Below are positions 9,095 to 18,624 of a DNA stretch of 64,000 nucleotides, one piece after another. A program made the position numbers and the translations under genes. Every line of letters begins with the position of its first letter. Position 1 is the first letter of the stretch. Under the pieces are notes generated by a model. It had not been told where the DNA came from. It did no database searches and saw nothing but the letters and a program-made list of their open reading frames with translations. The stretch is from Alphaproteobacteria bacterium (GTDB lineage Bacteria > Pseudomonadota > Alphaproteobacteria > WRAU01 > Hepatincolaceae): the NCBI GenBank assembly GCA_009780035.1, contig WRAU01000001.1, forward strand, positions 124,001 to 188,000, given 5' to 3'.

Positions 9095-10723
9095 ATGAAA
9101 AATTTTAAATTAATGGCGATTGTTTTTACTGTATTTTCTTTAGGAATGTTAAACTTTTCTTGGGCTGCCGATAATGCCGACGAGCCGATAACTGTATCCG
9201 AATCTTCTAGCGATGCGGAAGCAGCACCAAGCGAACCTCCTTACACTGGCGGCACAATTAGTGATGTTAAAATTTCGCAGAATTCTGGCGTTAATAATAC
9301 AATCACCTTTACTTTAGACAAGCCTACAGTTGCTGAACTTAGAATCTTAAATCTGCCGTTTAGGCTGTTTGTTGATATTCCTATGCCATACAGATGGCAG
9401 GTTCCAGATGAAAGTTTAAATAAAATGCCTATATCAGTAGCACAAGGCTTTAGATATGGAAATCCTACTGATGAAATATTTAGAGTAACTGTTGATTTAA
9501 CTAAAAATTATTTTCTTAAACGCGCTTATGTAAAACAGCTTACCAACTATGCCACAAGCAATACGGCAGACGGCACTAATGCGCCAATTTCCATGTATGA
9601 TTTTAATGTTGATATTTCTTTGCTTCAAGGAGGTTCAACTGGAGGTATAAGCGGTTCTGGAGCAAGTTCTATTATCTTCTCTAACGATAAGGAATTATTG
9701 CAGGGAATAACTAATATTGCTGTTCAAAAGGAAGTAGCCAGCAGAGCTGCTACCCGCGGAAGATCTTTAGAGGTTAAAATAAAAAATCACTTAGATAGCG
9801 TTGATTATAAAGCTCCAACTATCAGAGACGCTAGCAGACCAATTAGAATTTTTGTAGATCCAGGTCATGGCGGACGCGATCCGGGAGCTATGTCTAGCGA
9901 TCAAACTATTAAAGAAAAAGATTTAGTCTTGGCAGTTGCTAAAGAACTGCGGACTGTGTTAGAACAAAATAAAGAGATAACTGTAATTTTATCACGAGAT
10001 GATGATTTCTATGTTCCTCTTAATGATAGAATCTTATGGGCGCAATATTTAGGTGCAAAACTTTTTGTTTCTATCCATGCAGATAAAACCTCTGAAAAAT
10101 CTGAAGCCTCTGGATTATCAGTTTATACTTTGTCAGAATCTGCTTCAGACGCCCAAACACAAGTTTTAGCAAACTCTGAAAATCAATCAGATTTAGCAGC
10201 AGGTGTTAACCTTGATAATGATGACACGGCAGTGAATAGCATTTTATTAAGTTTATCGCAAAGAGTAAACTCTAATGAATCTATAGATTTAGCAAGAAAT
10301 GTTGTAGAGCAGGCTTCTAAAACTATGCAAATTATGAACAATCCAGTTCGGTCGGCAGGGTTTGCAGTGTTAAAATTGCCAAGCACGCCATCAGTTCTTG
10401 TAGAGTTAGGATTTTTATCTAACCCTGATGATGTTAAGCATTTTAAAGAAGAAGATTATATAAGAAAAATAGCAATTACTTTAGCTGCTGGTGTTGAAAT
10501 GACTTTGTGGAGAAAAGGTGAGCTTGCATCTTTCCCAGTGGGGATTTCTGCGCAGATTAATACTTTTGTAGATTCTGATATTGCAGCAGCAGTTCAAAAA
10601 GTTGCTGAAAGCAGCAGTGCAAATGCTGCAAGCACCACATCTGAACCAGCTTCTGCTAATGCTACGCCGGCAAACGGCACTGCTAGTAATGCTAATTCTA
10701 GCAATGCTTCGGTATCCCACTAA
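9095..10723 (+). CDS. amiC: N-acetylmuramoyl-L-alanine amidase with AMIN domain (AmiC type)
   Basis: 542 residues: signal peptide (1-24), AMIN domain (about 50-170) that binds peptidoglycan at the septum, and a C-terminal Amidase_3 zinc hydrolase domain with DPGHGGRDPGA (about 254), the KEKDLVL glutamate, SIHAD (about 326) and VELGFLSN (about 438). It cleaves the amide bond between muramic acid and the stem peptide to split daughter cells. About 40 residues at the end are low-complexity Ala/Ser/Asn/Thr. The 17-bp gap to the next gene, PBP1A, puts wall cleavage and synthesis in one transcription unit. Confidence 0.93.
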   Translation: MKNFKLMAIVFTVFSLGMLNFSWAADNADEPITVSESSSDAEAAPSEPPYTGGTISDVKISQNSGVNNTITFTLDKPTVAELRILNLPFRLFVDIPMPYRWQVPDESLNKMPISVAQGFRYGNPTDEIFRVTVDLTKNYFLKRAYVKQLTNYATSNTADGTNAPISMYDFNVDISLLQGGSTGGISGSGASSIIFSNDKELLQGITNIAVQKEVASRAATRGRSLEVKIKNHLDSVDYKAPTIRDASRPIRIFVDPGHGGRDPGAMSSDQTIKEKDLVLAVAKELRTVLEQNKEITVILSRDDDFYVPLNDRILWAQYLGAKLFVSIHADKTSEKSEASGLSVYTLSESASDAQTQVLANSENQSDLAAGVNLDNDDTAVNSILLSLSQRVNSNESIDLARNVVEQASKTMQIMNNPVRSAGFAVLKLPSTPSVLVELGFLSNPDDVKHFKEEDYIRKIAITLAAGVEMTLWRKGELASFPVGISAQINTFVDSDIAAAVQKVAESSSANAASTTSEPASANATPANGTASNANSSNASVSH

Positions 10724-10740
10724 TCAAAAGCTAATTGGTA

Positions 10741-13611
10741 ATGAAAAAAATATATAAAGTCCTTATAGAATCCCTAAAAATTATTTGGGAGAGCTTCGTT
10801 TATTTATTTAAGGAAATCCGTGCTTCTATTATATCTTTATGGGAGAGCATTTCTAGTATTTTTGGACGCAAGCAAAAATCTACAGATATTAGAGATTTAA
10901 TAATTAACACTGAAAAAAGAATTCTTAAAGATAAGCAAGAAAATCTTGAAAATAAAAAAGATTCTGCTGCCTCGCTGAAATCAAAGAATCTTGATAGTAT
11001 TACAACTAAGCCTAAGGAATCAGATGAGGCTAATATTATTATTCTTGATTCTAAAAAATCAAAAGAAAAAGATTTCATCCATCAAGAAAATTTAGAAAAA
11101 GACAGCCTAGAAGAACTTGATAAAAAAGATGTATCACAATACTTAGAAGATTTTCAAGAGCAAAATGATGAATCTAAAAAGAAAAAAATTAAATATAAAT
11201 ATACAAAAATATTCAGCATATTTTTTATAGTTATTGCCGTAATTTTTACATATCTAGTTTGGGATCTGCCAGACTATCATGTGCTTGAAACCTATACCCC
11301 TCCGCTTACTACAAGAATTTATTCAGAGGAAGGCAATTTAGTCTCAGAAATGGCTCTTGAAAAAAGATTATTCGTGCCAATAGAATCAATTCCGCAAGTA
11401 GTGCGGGATGCTTTTATTTCTGCTGAGGATAAAAACTTTTACGATCATTTCGGCATTGATCCTTGGGGTTTAATGCGGGCTGGATTTAACAATGTTTTAT
11501 ATTATTTAGGAAAGTCTAACAATATAGAGGGGGCTTCAACTATTACGCAGCAAGTAGTTAAGAACTTTTTATTATCTAACGACCGCACAATTAAAAGAAA
11601 AGTGCGCGAAGCTATTTTAACTTTGCAGACGGAATTATCTTTTTCAAAGAATCATATCTTGGAATTGTATCTTAACGAAATTTATTTAGGCAGAAGCTCA
11701 TATGGGGTAGCGATGGCTTCGTTGAATTATTTTAATAAATCTATAGATGAGCTTGGCTTAGCTGATGCAGCCTTTTTAGCAAGTTTGCCGAAAGCCCCAT
11801 CTAAATACGATCCTAGAATTAATTATGAAGCCTCACGAGATCGGCGCAATTGGGTTCTTGGCAGAATGCTTGCTGATGGCAAAATTACGCAAAAACAGCA
11901 TGATGAAGCTGTAGCAAGCCCTATTAACTTTGTTGATAAATCGCAGCAGGGATTGCAGATGTATTCATCTTATGCGGCAGAAGAAATCCGTAAAGATTTA
12001 ATAAAGAATTTTGGTTCCGATAAGTTATACGGCGGAGGGTTGGTAGTTAAAACCACTATTAGTGATAGTTTGCAGCAGTATGCTTATAAAGAACTCCGTA
12101 AGGGCATAATTGATTTTGATTCTAAAAGAGGTTATCGAGGTCCTTTAGACAATATCCAGCAGACCAGCGAATTTTTATTGCAGAATAGCGATTCTAATAA
12201 AGCGCCTAATTGGTTGAATATTTTAACCAATAACGAAATGGCGAGGAAATATCGGTATGATGTTGCTCCTTGGCGGACTGCTATTGTAATAAATGTTAGC
12301 AAGGATAGTGTAAGTTTTGGTTTGCCTGATGGCACGCGGGGAACGCTTGATTTGTCGTTAAATTTATGGGCTAAAAACGCTTCTGATGAAAAAGCTAAAA
12401 CTTTAAGCAATTTTAACGATATTCTGCAGGTGGGAGATATTATTTTAGTTGAAAATTATTCTAATAGTTGGCTTTTAAGACAAATTCCAGTTGTAAATGG
12501 CGCACTTATTGCTATGTCTCCGCAGACTGGTGAAATTTTGGCGATGCAGGGAGGGTTCTCTTTTGCTTTATCGCAGTTCAACCGTGCTACTCAAGCCTAC
12601 AGACAGCCGGGTTCTGCTTTTAAACCTTTTGTTTATTTAAGCGCTATTGCTCAAGGAAGAAGAACTACCGATAAAGTGCTTGATGCACCGCTTATAATTG
12701 AATCTGATGATAAATCTTGGATGCCTAAAAACAATGCTAATGCTTATGGCGGCTATGTTACTTTGCGTAATGCTTTAGAGCAATCAAGAAATTTAGCAAC
12801 CATTCGGCTGGCTAATAGTATTGGTTTAGATGCAATTTCTAAGGTTGGTATGCGGCTTGGGCTTTATAATACTCCAATAGATAATTTGTCTGAAGTTTTA
12901 GGGTCAAAAGAAGTTACTTTAATAAACATAGTTAATGCTTATGCTTCTCTTGTTAATGGCGGCAAACGGGTAAATCCTAATTTAATCAGGCAGGTGCAAG
13001 ATAAAGACGGCAGCATAATTTTTAGAAATGATACTAGGGAATGCCTAGAGTGCAATGATGTGCCGTGGCAAGATCAACTGCCGCCAGAGTTGCAAGATTT
13101 ACGCAAGCAAGTAATTGACCCTATTGATGCGGCAATTGTGGTTAGCATGCTGCAAGGTGTAGTTGAAAGAGGCACAGGCAGAAGAACTAGATTTTCAGGA
13201 TATAACATTGGCGGTAAAACTGGCACGACAAATGATGTAAAAGATGCTTGGTTTATTGGATTTACCCCCGATTTAGTAGTAGGAATTTACTTCGGAGAAG
13301 ATAACCCTAGAAGTTTAGGAAATGCAGAAGGAGCAACAAGCATAGCAGTTCCGGTTTTTGCAAACTTTATGAGATATGCCTTAAAAGGTCATGAGTCTTT
13401 GCCGTTTAGAACTCCCGAAGGATTAGAAATGATGTGGGTTGATTATAAAACAGGCGAGCAGGCTGAAGCAGGTCAGCAAGGCGTTATTTTAGAATTATTT
13501 AGAAAAGGTAATAGTGAAGGGCAAAGATTTATTACTGAAGATGGACGCTTGCGGGAAGTGCAGGATAAGGCTAATTCTCACGAAATCATCACCGAAGACG
13601 GAATCTATTAA
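10741..13611 (+). CDS. mrcA: Bifunctional penicillin-binding protein 1A
   Basis: About 956 residues. An unusually long, Lys/Glu-rich cytoplasmic N-terminus of about 155 residues precedes the single membrane anchor (IFSIFFIVIAVIFTYLVW, about 157-175). Then come the GT51 glycosyltransferase domain (catalytic Glu in SAEDKNFYDHFG, about 226) and the transpeptidase domain with SAFK (about 624), SRN (about 682) and KTGT (about 826). It polymerises and crosslinks peptidoglycan. An upstream TTG (10735) is in frame, but ATG 10741 is the likelier start. A stable hairpin at 13658-13691 ends the unit. Confidence 0.93.
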   Translation: MKKIYKVLIESLKIIWESFVYLFKEIRASIISLWESISSIFGRKQKSTDIRDLIINTEKRILKDKQENLENKKDSAASLKSKNLDSITTKPKESDEANIIILDSKKSKEKDFIHQENLEKDSLEELDKKDVSQYLEDFQEQNDESKKKKIKYKYTKIFSIFFIVIAVIFTYLVWDLPDYHVLETYTPPLTTRIYSEEGNLVSEMALEKRLFVPIESIPQVVRDAFISAEDKNFYDHFGIDPWGLMRAGFNNVLYYLGKSNNIEGASTITQQVVKNFLLSNDRTIKRKVREAILTLQTELSFSKNHILELYLNEIYLGRSSYGVAMASLNYFNKSIDELGLADAAFLASLPKAPSKYDPRINYEASRDRRNWVLGRMLADGKITQKQHDEAVASPINFVDKSQQGLQMYSSYAAEEIRKDLIKNFGSDKLYGGGLVVKTTISDSLQQYAYKELRKGIIDFDSKRGYRGPLDNIQQTSEFLLQNSDSNKAPNWLNILTNNEMARKYRYDVAPWRTAIVINVSKDSVSFGLPDGTRGTLDLSLNLWAKNASDEKAKTLSNFNDILQVGDIILVENYSNSWLLRQIPVVNGALIAMSPQTGEILAMQGGFSFALSQFNRATQAYRQPGSAFKPFVYLSAIAQGRRTTDKVLDAPLIIESDDKSWMPKNNANAYGGYVTLRNALEQSRNLATIRLANSIGLDAISKVGMRLGLYNTPIDNLSEVLGSKEVTLINIVNAYASLVNGGKRVNPNLIRQVQDKDGSIIFRNDTRECLECNDVPWQDQLPPELQDLRKQVIDPIDAAIVVSMLQGVVERGTGRRTRFSGYNIGGKTGTTNDVKDAWFIGFTPDLVVGIYFGEDNPRSLGNAEGATSIAVPVFANFMRYALKGHESLPFRTPEGLEMMWVDYKTGEQAEAGQQGVILELFRKGNSEGQRFITEDGRLREVQDKANSHEIITEDGIY

Positions 13612-13657
13612 AATATTAACACTTTAATAGATTTAATTTTTTTAGGAAATCTTTGGT

Positions 13658-13691
13658 CTATCATCATGCCATTTTAATGGTATGATGATAG
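13658..13691 (+). terminator. Hairpin terminator between mrcA and prfB
   Basis: CTATCATCATGCCATT pairs with AATGGTATGATGATAG (15 of 16 positions pair) around a 2-nt loop, followed by GGCTATTTTTAAA. The stem begins 46 bp after the mrcA stop, consistent with an intrinsic terminator. Confidence 0.65.
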
Positions 13692-13736
13692 GCTATTTTT
13701 AAATATTACATACACGCAAAATCTTAAGGAGTTTCT

Positions 13737-14846
13737 TTGGATAATTCTAAAATTTTAGATACGGAAGCTATATTAAAACAAATTAAAACTGACTTAGAGG
13801 TTGTTAATAAATCTTTTAATAAGGCTAAATGCGAAACCGACTTATTAAATTATGAAAAGCAAATTAATAAGGACGGCTTTTGGAATGATGCCTCTGCCGC
13901 TGGAGAGGTATTGAAATCTTATAACAATCTAAAATCATATTTTGAGCGGATTAACAGCCTTAATGCAAGATATGAAGATTTAATTTTATTGCATAATATG
14001 GCGGCGGTGGAAAATGATGCCGATCTTATAAAAGAATGCCTATTGGAAGCGCAAAATTTATTAAATGTGCTTGCCCTTGAGAAAATCAACGCCTTGTTTG
14101 ATAAAGAAATTTATAAAAATAATGCCTATCTGGAAATTCATGCAGGCAGCGGCGGTGTTGATGCACAAGATTTTGCATCAATGCTTTTACGGATGTATAT
14201 ACGGTGGGCAGAAAGCAATAATTTTAAAGCTCAAGAAATTGATAGTTCAAAAGCTGAGGTTGCTGGTATAAAATCTTGTGTTTTAAAGATAGAGGGTTTG
14301 TATGCCTATGGCAATTTAATTTCCGAGCAGGGCGTGCATCGCCTAGTGCGGATTTCTCCTTTTAATGCAGAGGGTAAAAGACAAACGGGGTTTTGTGCGG
14401 TTAATGTTTATCCTGAAATTATTGCTGAAGATAATATTAAAATAGAAGATAAAGATATTCGAGTAGATACTTATAAATCATCAGGAGCCGGCGGTCAGCA
14501 TGTTAATACCACCGATAGCGCCGTGCGAATTACCCATATTCCAAGTGGAATTATTGTGCAGTCGCAGGCAGAACGGTCGCAGCATCGCAATAAAGATACT
14601 GCCATGTCTTTATTGCACGCGAAACTGCATCAACTGTATGATGATAAGAAAAAAGAAGAACAGAAAGCTAATTATAATAGCCGCATGGATATTGACTTTG
14701 GTTCGCAGATAAGGTCGTATATTTTAAATCCCCATTCCATGGTGAAAGATCATCGCACAAATGTAGAAAGTTATAATCCTCGTGCTGTTTTTGATGGAGA
14801 GCTGCGTGATTTTATTTTAGCTTATTTGGTATTTATAAAAAATTAA
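13737..14846 (+). CDS. prfB: Peptide chain release factor 2
   Basis: 369 residues with the RF2 stop-recognition motif SPF (about 206) and the catalytic GGQ loop (SGAGGQHVN, about 250). RF2 releases nascent chains at UAA and UGA. Translation appears to start at TTG 13737, with AAGGAG at 13726-13731. I see no upstream short ORF ending in CTTTGA, so the classical programmed frameshift is absent. The gene is intact, which matters because UGA is nearly unused as a stop in this window. Confidence 0.93.
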   Translation: MDNSKILDTEAILKQIKTDLEVVNKSFNKAKCETDLLNYEKQINKDGFWNDASAAGEVLKSYNNLKSYFERINSLNARYEDLILLHNMAAVENDADLIKECLLEAQNLLNVLALEKINALFDKEIYKNNAYLEIHAGSGGVDAQDFASMLLRMYIRWAESNNFKAQEIDSSKAEVAGIKSCVLKIEGLYAYGNLISEQGVHRLVRISPFNAEGKRQTGFCAVNVYPEIIAEDNIKIEDKDIRVDTYKSSGAGGQHVNTTDSAVRITHIPSGIIVQSQAERSQHRNKDTAMSLLHAKLHQLYDDKKKEEQKANYNSRMDIDFGSQIRSYILNPHSMVKDHRTNVESYNPRAVFDGELRDFILAYLVFIKN

Positions 14847-14880
14847 TCTATATTTAATTATTATTGATTTATAATAAAGA

Positions 14881-14985
14881 TAAGTTTTAATCTCTTGGTT
14901 TTCTACTTTGCCGCTTTGCTATTTATGTATTATTATACACCGCATAGCAAAGCTCCTTGTATAAATCTCAAGATATTAAAACTTA
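14881..14985. repeat. Locus-specific hairpin element (c), between prfB and the AsmA-like gene
   Basis: Outer arms AAGTTTTAATCTCTTGG and CTCAAGATATTAAAACTT pair with one bulge. An inner stem, GCTTTGCTAT/ATAGCAAAGC, encloses the loop TTATGTATTATTATACACCGC. The loop matches elements (e) and (g), while the arms do not. It starts 35 bp after the prfB stop. Confidence 0.75.
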
Positions 14986-15014
14986 AGTAGTTTTGGCAAA
15001 GAAATTTAAATTAA

Positions 15015-18000
15015 ATGAAAAAGTTTTTCACAAATTTTCTAAAGATATTTAATAGAATATCATTATATTTTATATATTTTTTGATATTCGTTCTTTATAT
15101 GGTTCTTTTTGAAATTCCCATACCTTTTCTTGCTAATAAAGTTGTGCACAAAATTTATGAACTGAATCCAAATTTTCAGCAGAATCAAGTAGATTTATCA
15201 ATCAGGTCGGTGGCAATAGGCTGGAATTATAGTATAAATCGTCCTGTAATTTTATTAAAAGGAATTTCTTATTCAAGCAGCGATTATAGTATTAACTTAT
15301 CTAAGGTAGGATTTTATCCTAGCATAAGCAATTCCTTAAGAGATAGAAAACTATACCTGCAAAAAGTTTTTGTGGAAGGATTAAATTTTATTGTTGGGAA
15401 CGAAGATGGACACTATAAAGTTGCGCTAGGTGATAAGAATCTGCTGGTTAATCAGGAAAACAATCAAGAAAATCCAGTAGCCGCTAGAGAATCTTTTTTT
15501 GAAAACCTCCAAACTCGTGAAGATTTTAAAAAGGGCAATTATTATCAGCTAATTGATAATCTTAAAAGTGAAAGCGAGATACTTAGATATTTAAACGAAT
15601 TTATTATCTATAAATCAAGCGTAGTTTTTATTTCGCAATTGCAAAGAGTCTTAATTTTAGATGTTGATAATTTATCATTAAGAAGAGATAATAAACAAAT
15701 TTTTATTAATTTAGCATCACAGCTGACTTTTGATAATGATATAGACAAATTCTCTAATCTTTCGTTTAGCGGTTCTATTGGCAGCAATAATATAATTGTA
15801 TGGAATGCCTCTTTAGAAAATATCCTTTTGGCAAATATTCATAAGTATATATTACGGGATAATTTTCTTAAAGATTTATCTATTGACGGCTTTAACGGAA
15901 CGCTTAATTTAAGCGGTTTATTTGATACATCTCAAGGATTGCAAGAGTTTAATGCCTTAGCAAGTGTTAAAGACGGATTATTAACTTATAAAAACTATAT
16001 CAGCAATCCGCTTAGGGTTAATAGCATATCCTCGCAGATAGCCTATAATAAAAACAATAATACCCTAGAAGTTAATGACTTCAATGTTATTTTTGCCAAT
16101 AATAATATATTCTCTTCTGATAAGCTGGGCTTAAATATTCTGCTTAATCGCATTGATGCTAATTTGCAATATAACCTTAAAGATGGTTCAATTTCTGCAA
16201 ATAATATCAATCTATTTAGCGGCAGCAATAAGCTGTTGGTAAATTTTGATTATTTACCAGATGCCATGTTTAAACTAAATGCAGAAACTTCTAATATAGA
16301 TGTTGATTTTGTAAAACTGGCATGGCCGAAAAATTATTTATCCAGCATTAGAAAATGGATTGTAGCAAATGTTAAAGCAGGACGGGTTGATAATTCTTCT
16401 TTTGCTTTAAAACTTTCCTTTAAAGGAGATGATGTAAAAATAGACGCACTTAGCGGCGATGTATTTTTATCTAATGCCCGCACTATTTATCTTAAAGGAT
16501 TGCCAGAGGCTTCTGCAAAAAATGTAGTGGTTAAGTATAATGTAGACGATGTTTCTATTACATACAATGATGGCATTACTGGAAAAATTATTTCAAGTGA
16601 TGGAGAAATTAAGTTTTTTAGCAGACCGGTGGCAAGAAATTCTCATGAGCATTTTTTATCTTTGAATTTAAAAGCTGATTCTACCGTAGAAAATGCTTTG
16701 CTTTTTATTAATAATCAGCCGCTTAATCTTATTGCAGCAGCAGGGTTGATTCCCAGCAAATTTACCGGGAATGCTGTTGGTGAAGTTAAACTAAAATATT
16801 CTTTTATGAATGACAGTGTTTTTGATAAAGAAATTAATCTTCATATTACTGATGCTTCAATGGAAGATGCTCTGCCTGATGTTAATGTAAGCGGCGGAGA
16901 TTTAAACTTTTTATTAAACGATAGCGGTTTAAAAATTAATGGCATAATCAATGCCTTAGAAGAGCAGCTATCTTTAGGAGTGCAGGTAAATTGGGAAAAC
17001 CATGATAATATTATCCAAACCTATAGTGTTAATGTTAATAATTTTCCTATAGAAAAATTAAATCGTTTGTCTTTTATTGATAAAAAAGTCCTTGCGTTAG
17101 TAGAAGGATCTATGGACGGCAACTTTACCTATATGAAAAGCGATGTTGGCGATAAGCTAACTTTTTATAACGATCTCAGCAATGCTTCATTCTTTTTTGA
17201 TTTTTTTAATTATCGTAATAAAGTTGGAAATAAGTTGATTGTTGAGGGGGTTAGTATTTTTGATAATAATCGTCTTGTAAACATTAAAGATTTAAAACTT
17301 ACGGCAGATGACTTAAATGTTAATATGAACTTAAATTTTAATGACAAAGGTGATTTAAGCAGAATAATCTTTAGCAATTTTTATATAAAAAACATTGCAG
17401 CATTCAAGGGAACTATTGATTTTACTAACGATTTAAAGTCTTTTGATTTAAAAGGCTCGCTTCTTAATATTGCACCTGTTTTAGAATATGCCAGAGGCGG
17501 AAATACGACTGATGATGCTTCTGCCAAGCAAGACCCTACAATTAGTGCAGATACCGATGCTTTGCCTCCTTCTATGGATTTAGAAAATATGAATATAGAT
17601 AATAATACTTTTAACGAAAGTATTGGCAATATTCAGTTAAGACTAGCTTTTGATAAAATAGTCAATAATAATGAAACCCTTAATAATGCTTATCTTAATT
17701 TATTGTGGGAAGATAACTTTATAAAACTTTTAAACTTTTCTGCAAGAATTAACACTTCAAGAGAAAACTCTTATATGGTATTTGATGATAAAACCTCAAT
17801 TTTAGGATTTAGAATTTCAAATTTGGGCAGTTTTTTAAGGTTGTTCAACTTTTCAAGCAATATTAGAAATGGCGATTTTGCCGGTAAAGTTAATATTCAA
17901 AAGATTATTTCACAGCAAGATAAAAATAAGTTTTATATTGCTAGCGATGGGTCATTTACTTTAAATAATTTTGTTATCGGCATAGGGTTTTCTAGTGCTT

Positions 18001-18503
18001 TTGGAGAATTCCGAGGCAGGGATTTATTTTTCCAAATTGACAAACTTGAATTGCAAGGCAATCTAATGGGCGGCAATATGCAAGGCTATATTGATATTAA
18101 AAACGGCAATTTAGATATGGCAGGACAATTGATTCCTTTATGGTCGGTTAATAATATAATTTCTAATCTGCCGCTTTTAAGACCTTTGTTTGAAAATACG
18201 CCAATTCCAACAGTAGGGCAAATAACTTCAATTAATACTAGAGTTAGAGGACCATTTAATAACATTAGATACTCACTATTCACAAGAAATACTCAAGGCG
18301 ATACTTTAAGCCGTATGGATATTACTAATAATGAATCAAACACTGAAGCCCAAAGCGAAGAAACTAATCCTCCTCAGAATGTTCAGCCATATGATGAAAA
18401 TCCTTCCGATGCTGCAGATGCTGCGCCGCAGAATGATGATTCTCCAAAAAGCAGCGTAGAAGTGCAAGATAGCCCTAGCTCTCAAAGTAATGCTGCCCCT
18501 TAA
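15015..18503 (+). CDS. Large AsmA/YhdP-like envelope protein
   Basis: 1162 residues: one N-terminal membrane anchor (about 14-38), then a very long periplasmic region rich in beta-strands. The C-terminal part (MGGNMQGYIDIKNGNLDMAG, LPLLRPLF, TRVRGPFNNIRYSL) matches the AsmA_2 domain of YhdP-type proteins. This family forms bridge-like grooved proteins between inner and outer membranes that carry phospholipids. The last 60 residues are acidic and Ser/Pro/Asn-rich. It stands alone between element (c) and the ptsG promoter. Confidence 0.82.
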   Translation: MKKFFTNFLKIFNRISLYFIYFLIFVLYMVLFEIPIPFLANKVVHKIYELNPNFQQNQVDLSIRSVAIGWNYSINRPVILLKGISYSSSDYSINLSKVGFYPSISNSLRDRKLYLQKVFVEGLNFIVGNEDGHYKVALGDKNLLVNQENNQENPVAARESFFENLQTREDFKKGNYYQLIDNLKSESEILRYLNEFIIYKSSVVFISQLQRVLILDVDNLSLRRDNKQIFINLASQLTFDNDIDKFSNLSFSGSIGSNNIIVWNASLENILLANIHKYILRDNFLKDLSIDGFNGTLNLSGLFDTSQGLQEFNALASVKDGLLTYKNYISNPLRVNSISSQIAYNKNNNTLEVNDFNVIFANNNIFSSDKLGLNILLNRIDANLQYNLKDGSISANNINLFSGSNKLLVNFDYLPDAMFKLNAETSNIDVDFVKLAWPKNYLSSIRKWIVANVKAGRVDNSSFALKLSFKGDDVKIDALSGDVFLSNARTIYLKGLPEASAKNVVVKYNVDDVSITYNDGITGKIISSDGEIKFFSRPVARNSHEHFLSLNLKADSTVENALLFINNQPLNLIAAAGLIPSKFTGNAVGEVKLKYSFMNDSVFDKEINLHITDASMEDALPDVNVSGGDLNFLLNDSGLKINGIINALEEQLSLGVQVNWENHDNIIQTYSVNVNNFPIEKLNRLSFIDKKVLALVEGSMDGNFTYMKSDVGDKLTFYNDLSNASFFFDFFNYRNKVGNKLIVEGVSIFDNNRLVNIKDLKLTADDLNVNMNLNFNDKGDLSRIIFSNFYIKNIAAFKGTIDFTNDLKSFDLKGSLLNIAPVLEYARGGNTTDDASAKQDPTISADTDALPPSMDLENMNIDNNTFNESIGNIQLRLAFDKIVNNNETLNNAYLNLLWEDNFIKLLNFSARINTSRENSYMVFDDKTSILGFRISNLGSFLRLFNFSSNIRNGDFAGKVNIQKIISQQDKNKFYIASDGSFTLNNFVIGIGFSSAFGEFRGRDLFFQIDKLELQGNLMGGNMQGYIDIKNGNLDMAGQLIPLWSVNNIISNLPLLRPLFENTPIPTVGQITSINTRVRGPFNNIRYSLFTRNTQGDTLSRMDITNNESNTEAQSEETNPPQNVQPYDENPSDAADAAPQNDDSPKSSVEVQDSPSSQSNAAP

Positions 18504-18544
18504 ATGAAATAGCAGTAAATTATCCCGCTGTTTTGATAGATGCT

Positions 18545-18573
18545 TTGCATTAATGGTAAAATTATGTTATAAT
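18545..18573 (+). promoter_or_regulatory. Sigma-70-type promoter of the PTS gene
   Basis: TTGCAT (18545-18550), a 17-bp spacer and TATAAT (18568-18573). The start codon is 51 bp further on, preceded by AAGGA at 18612-18616. This is one of the clearest promoters in the window. Confidence 0.65.
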
Positions 18574-18624
18574 TATGGCATATTTTTTAACAATGTTGCA
18601 ACATTAATAACAAGGATTAAGATT

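Noticed and set aside
13720-13760. Possible RF2 programmed frameshift site (AAGGAGTTTCTTTGG resembles the E. coli AGGGGGTATCTTTGA)
   Set aside because: The codon after CTT is TGG, not TGA, the plus-one frame hits TAA at once, and the TTG start in the real frame has a good ribosome-binding site. The likeness is chance.
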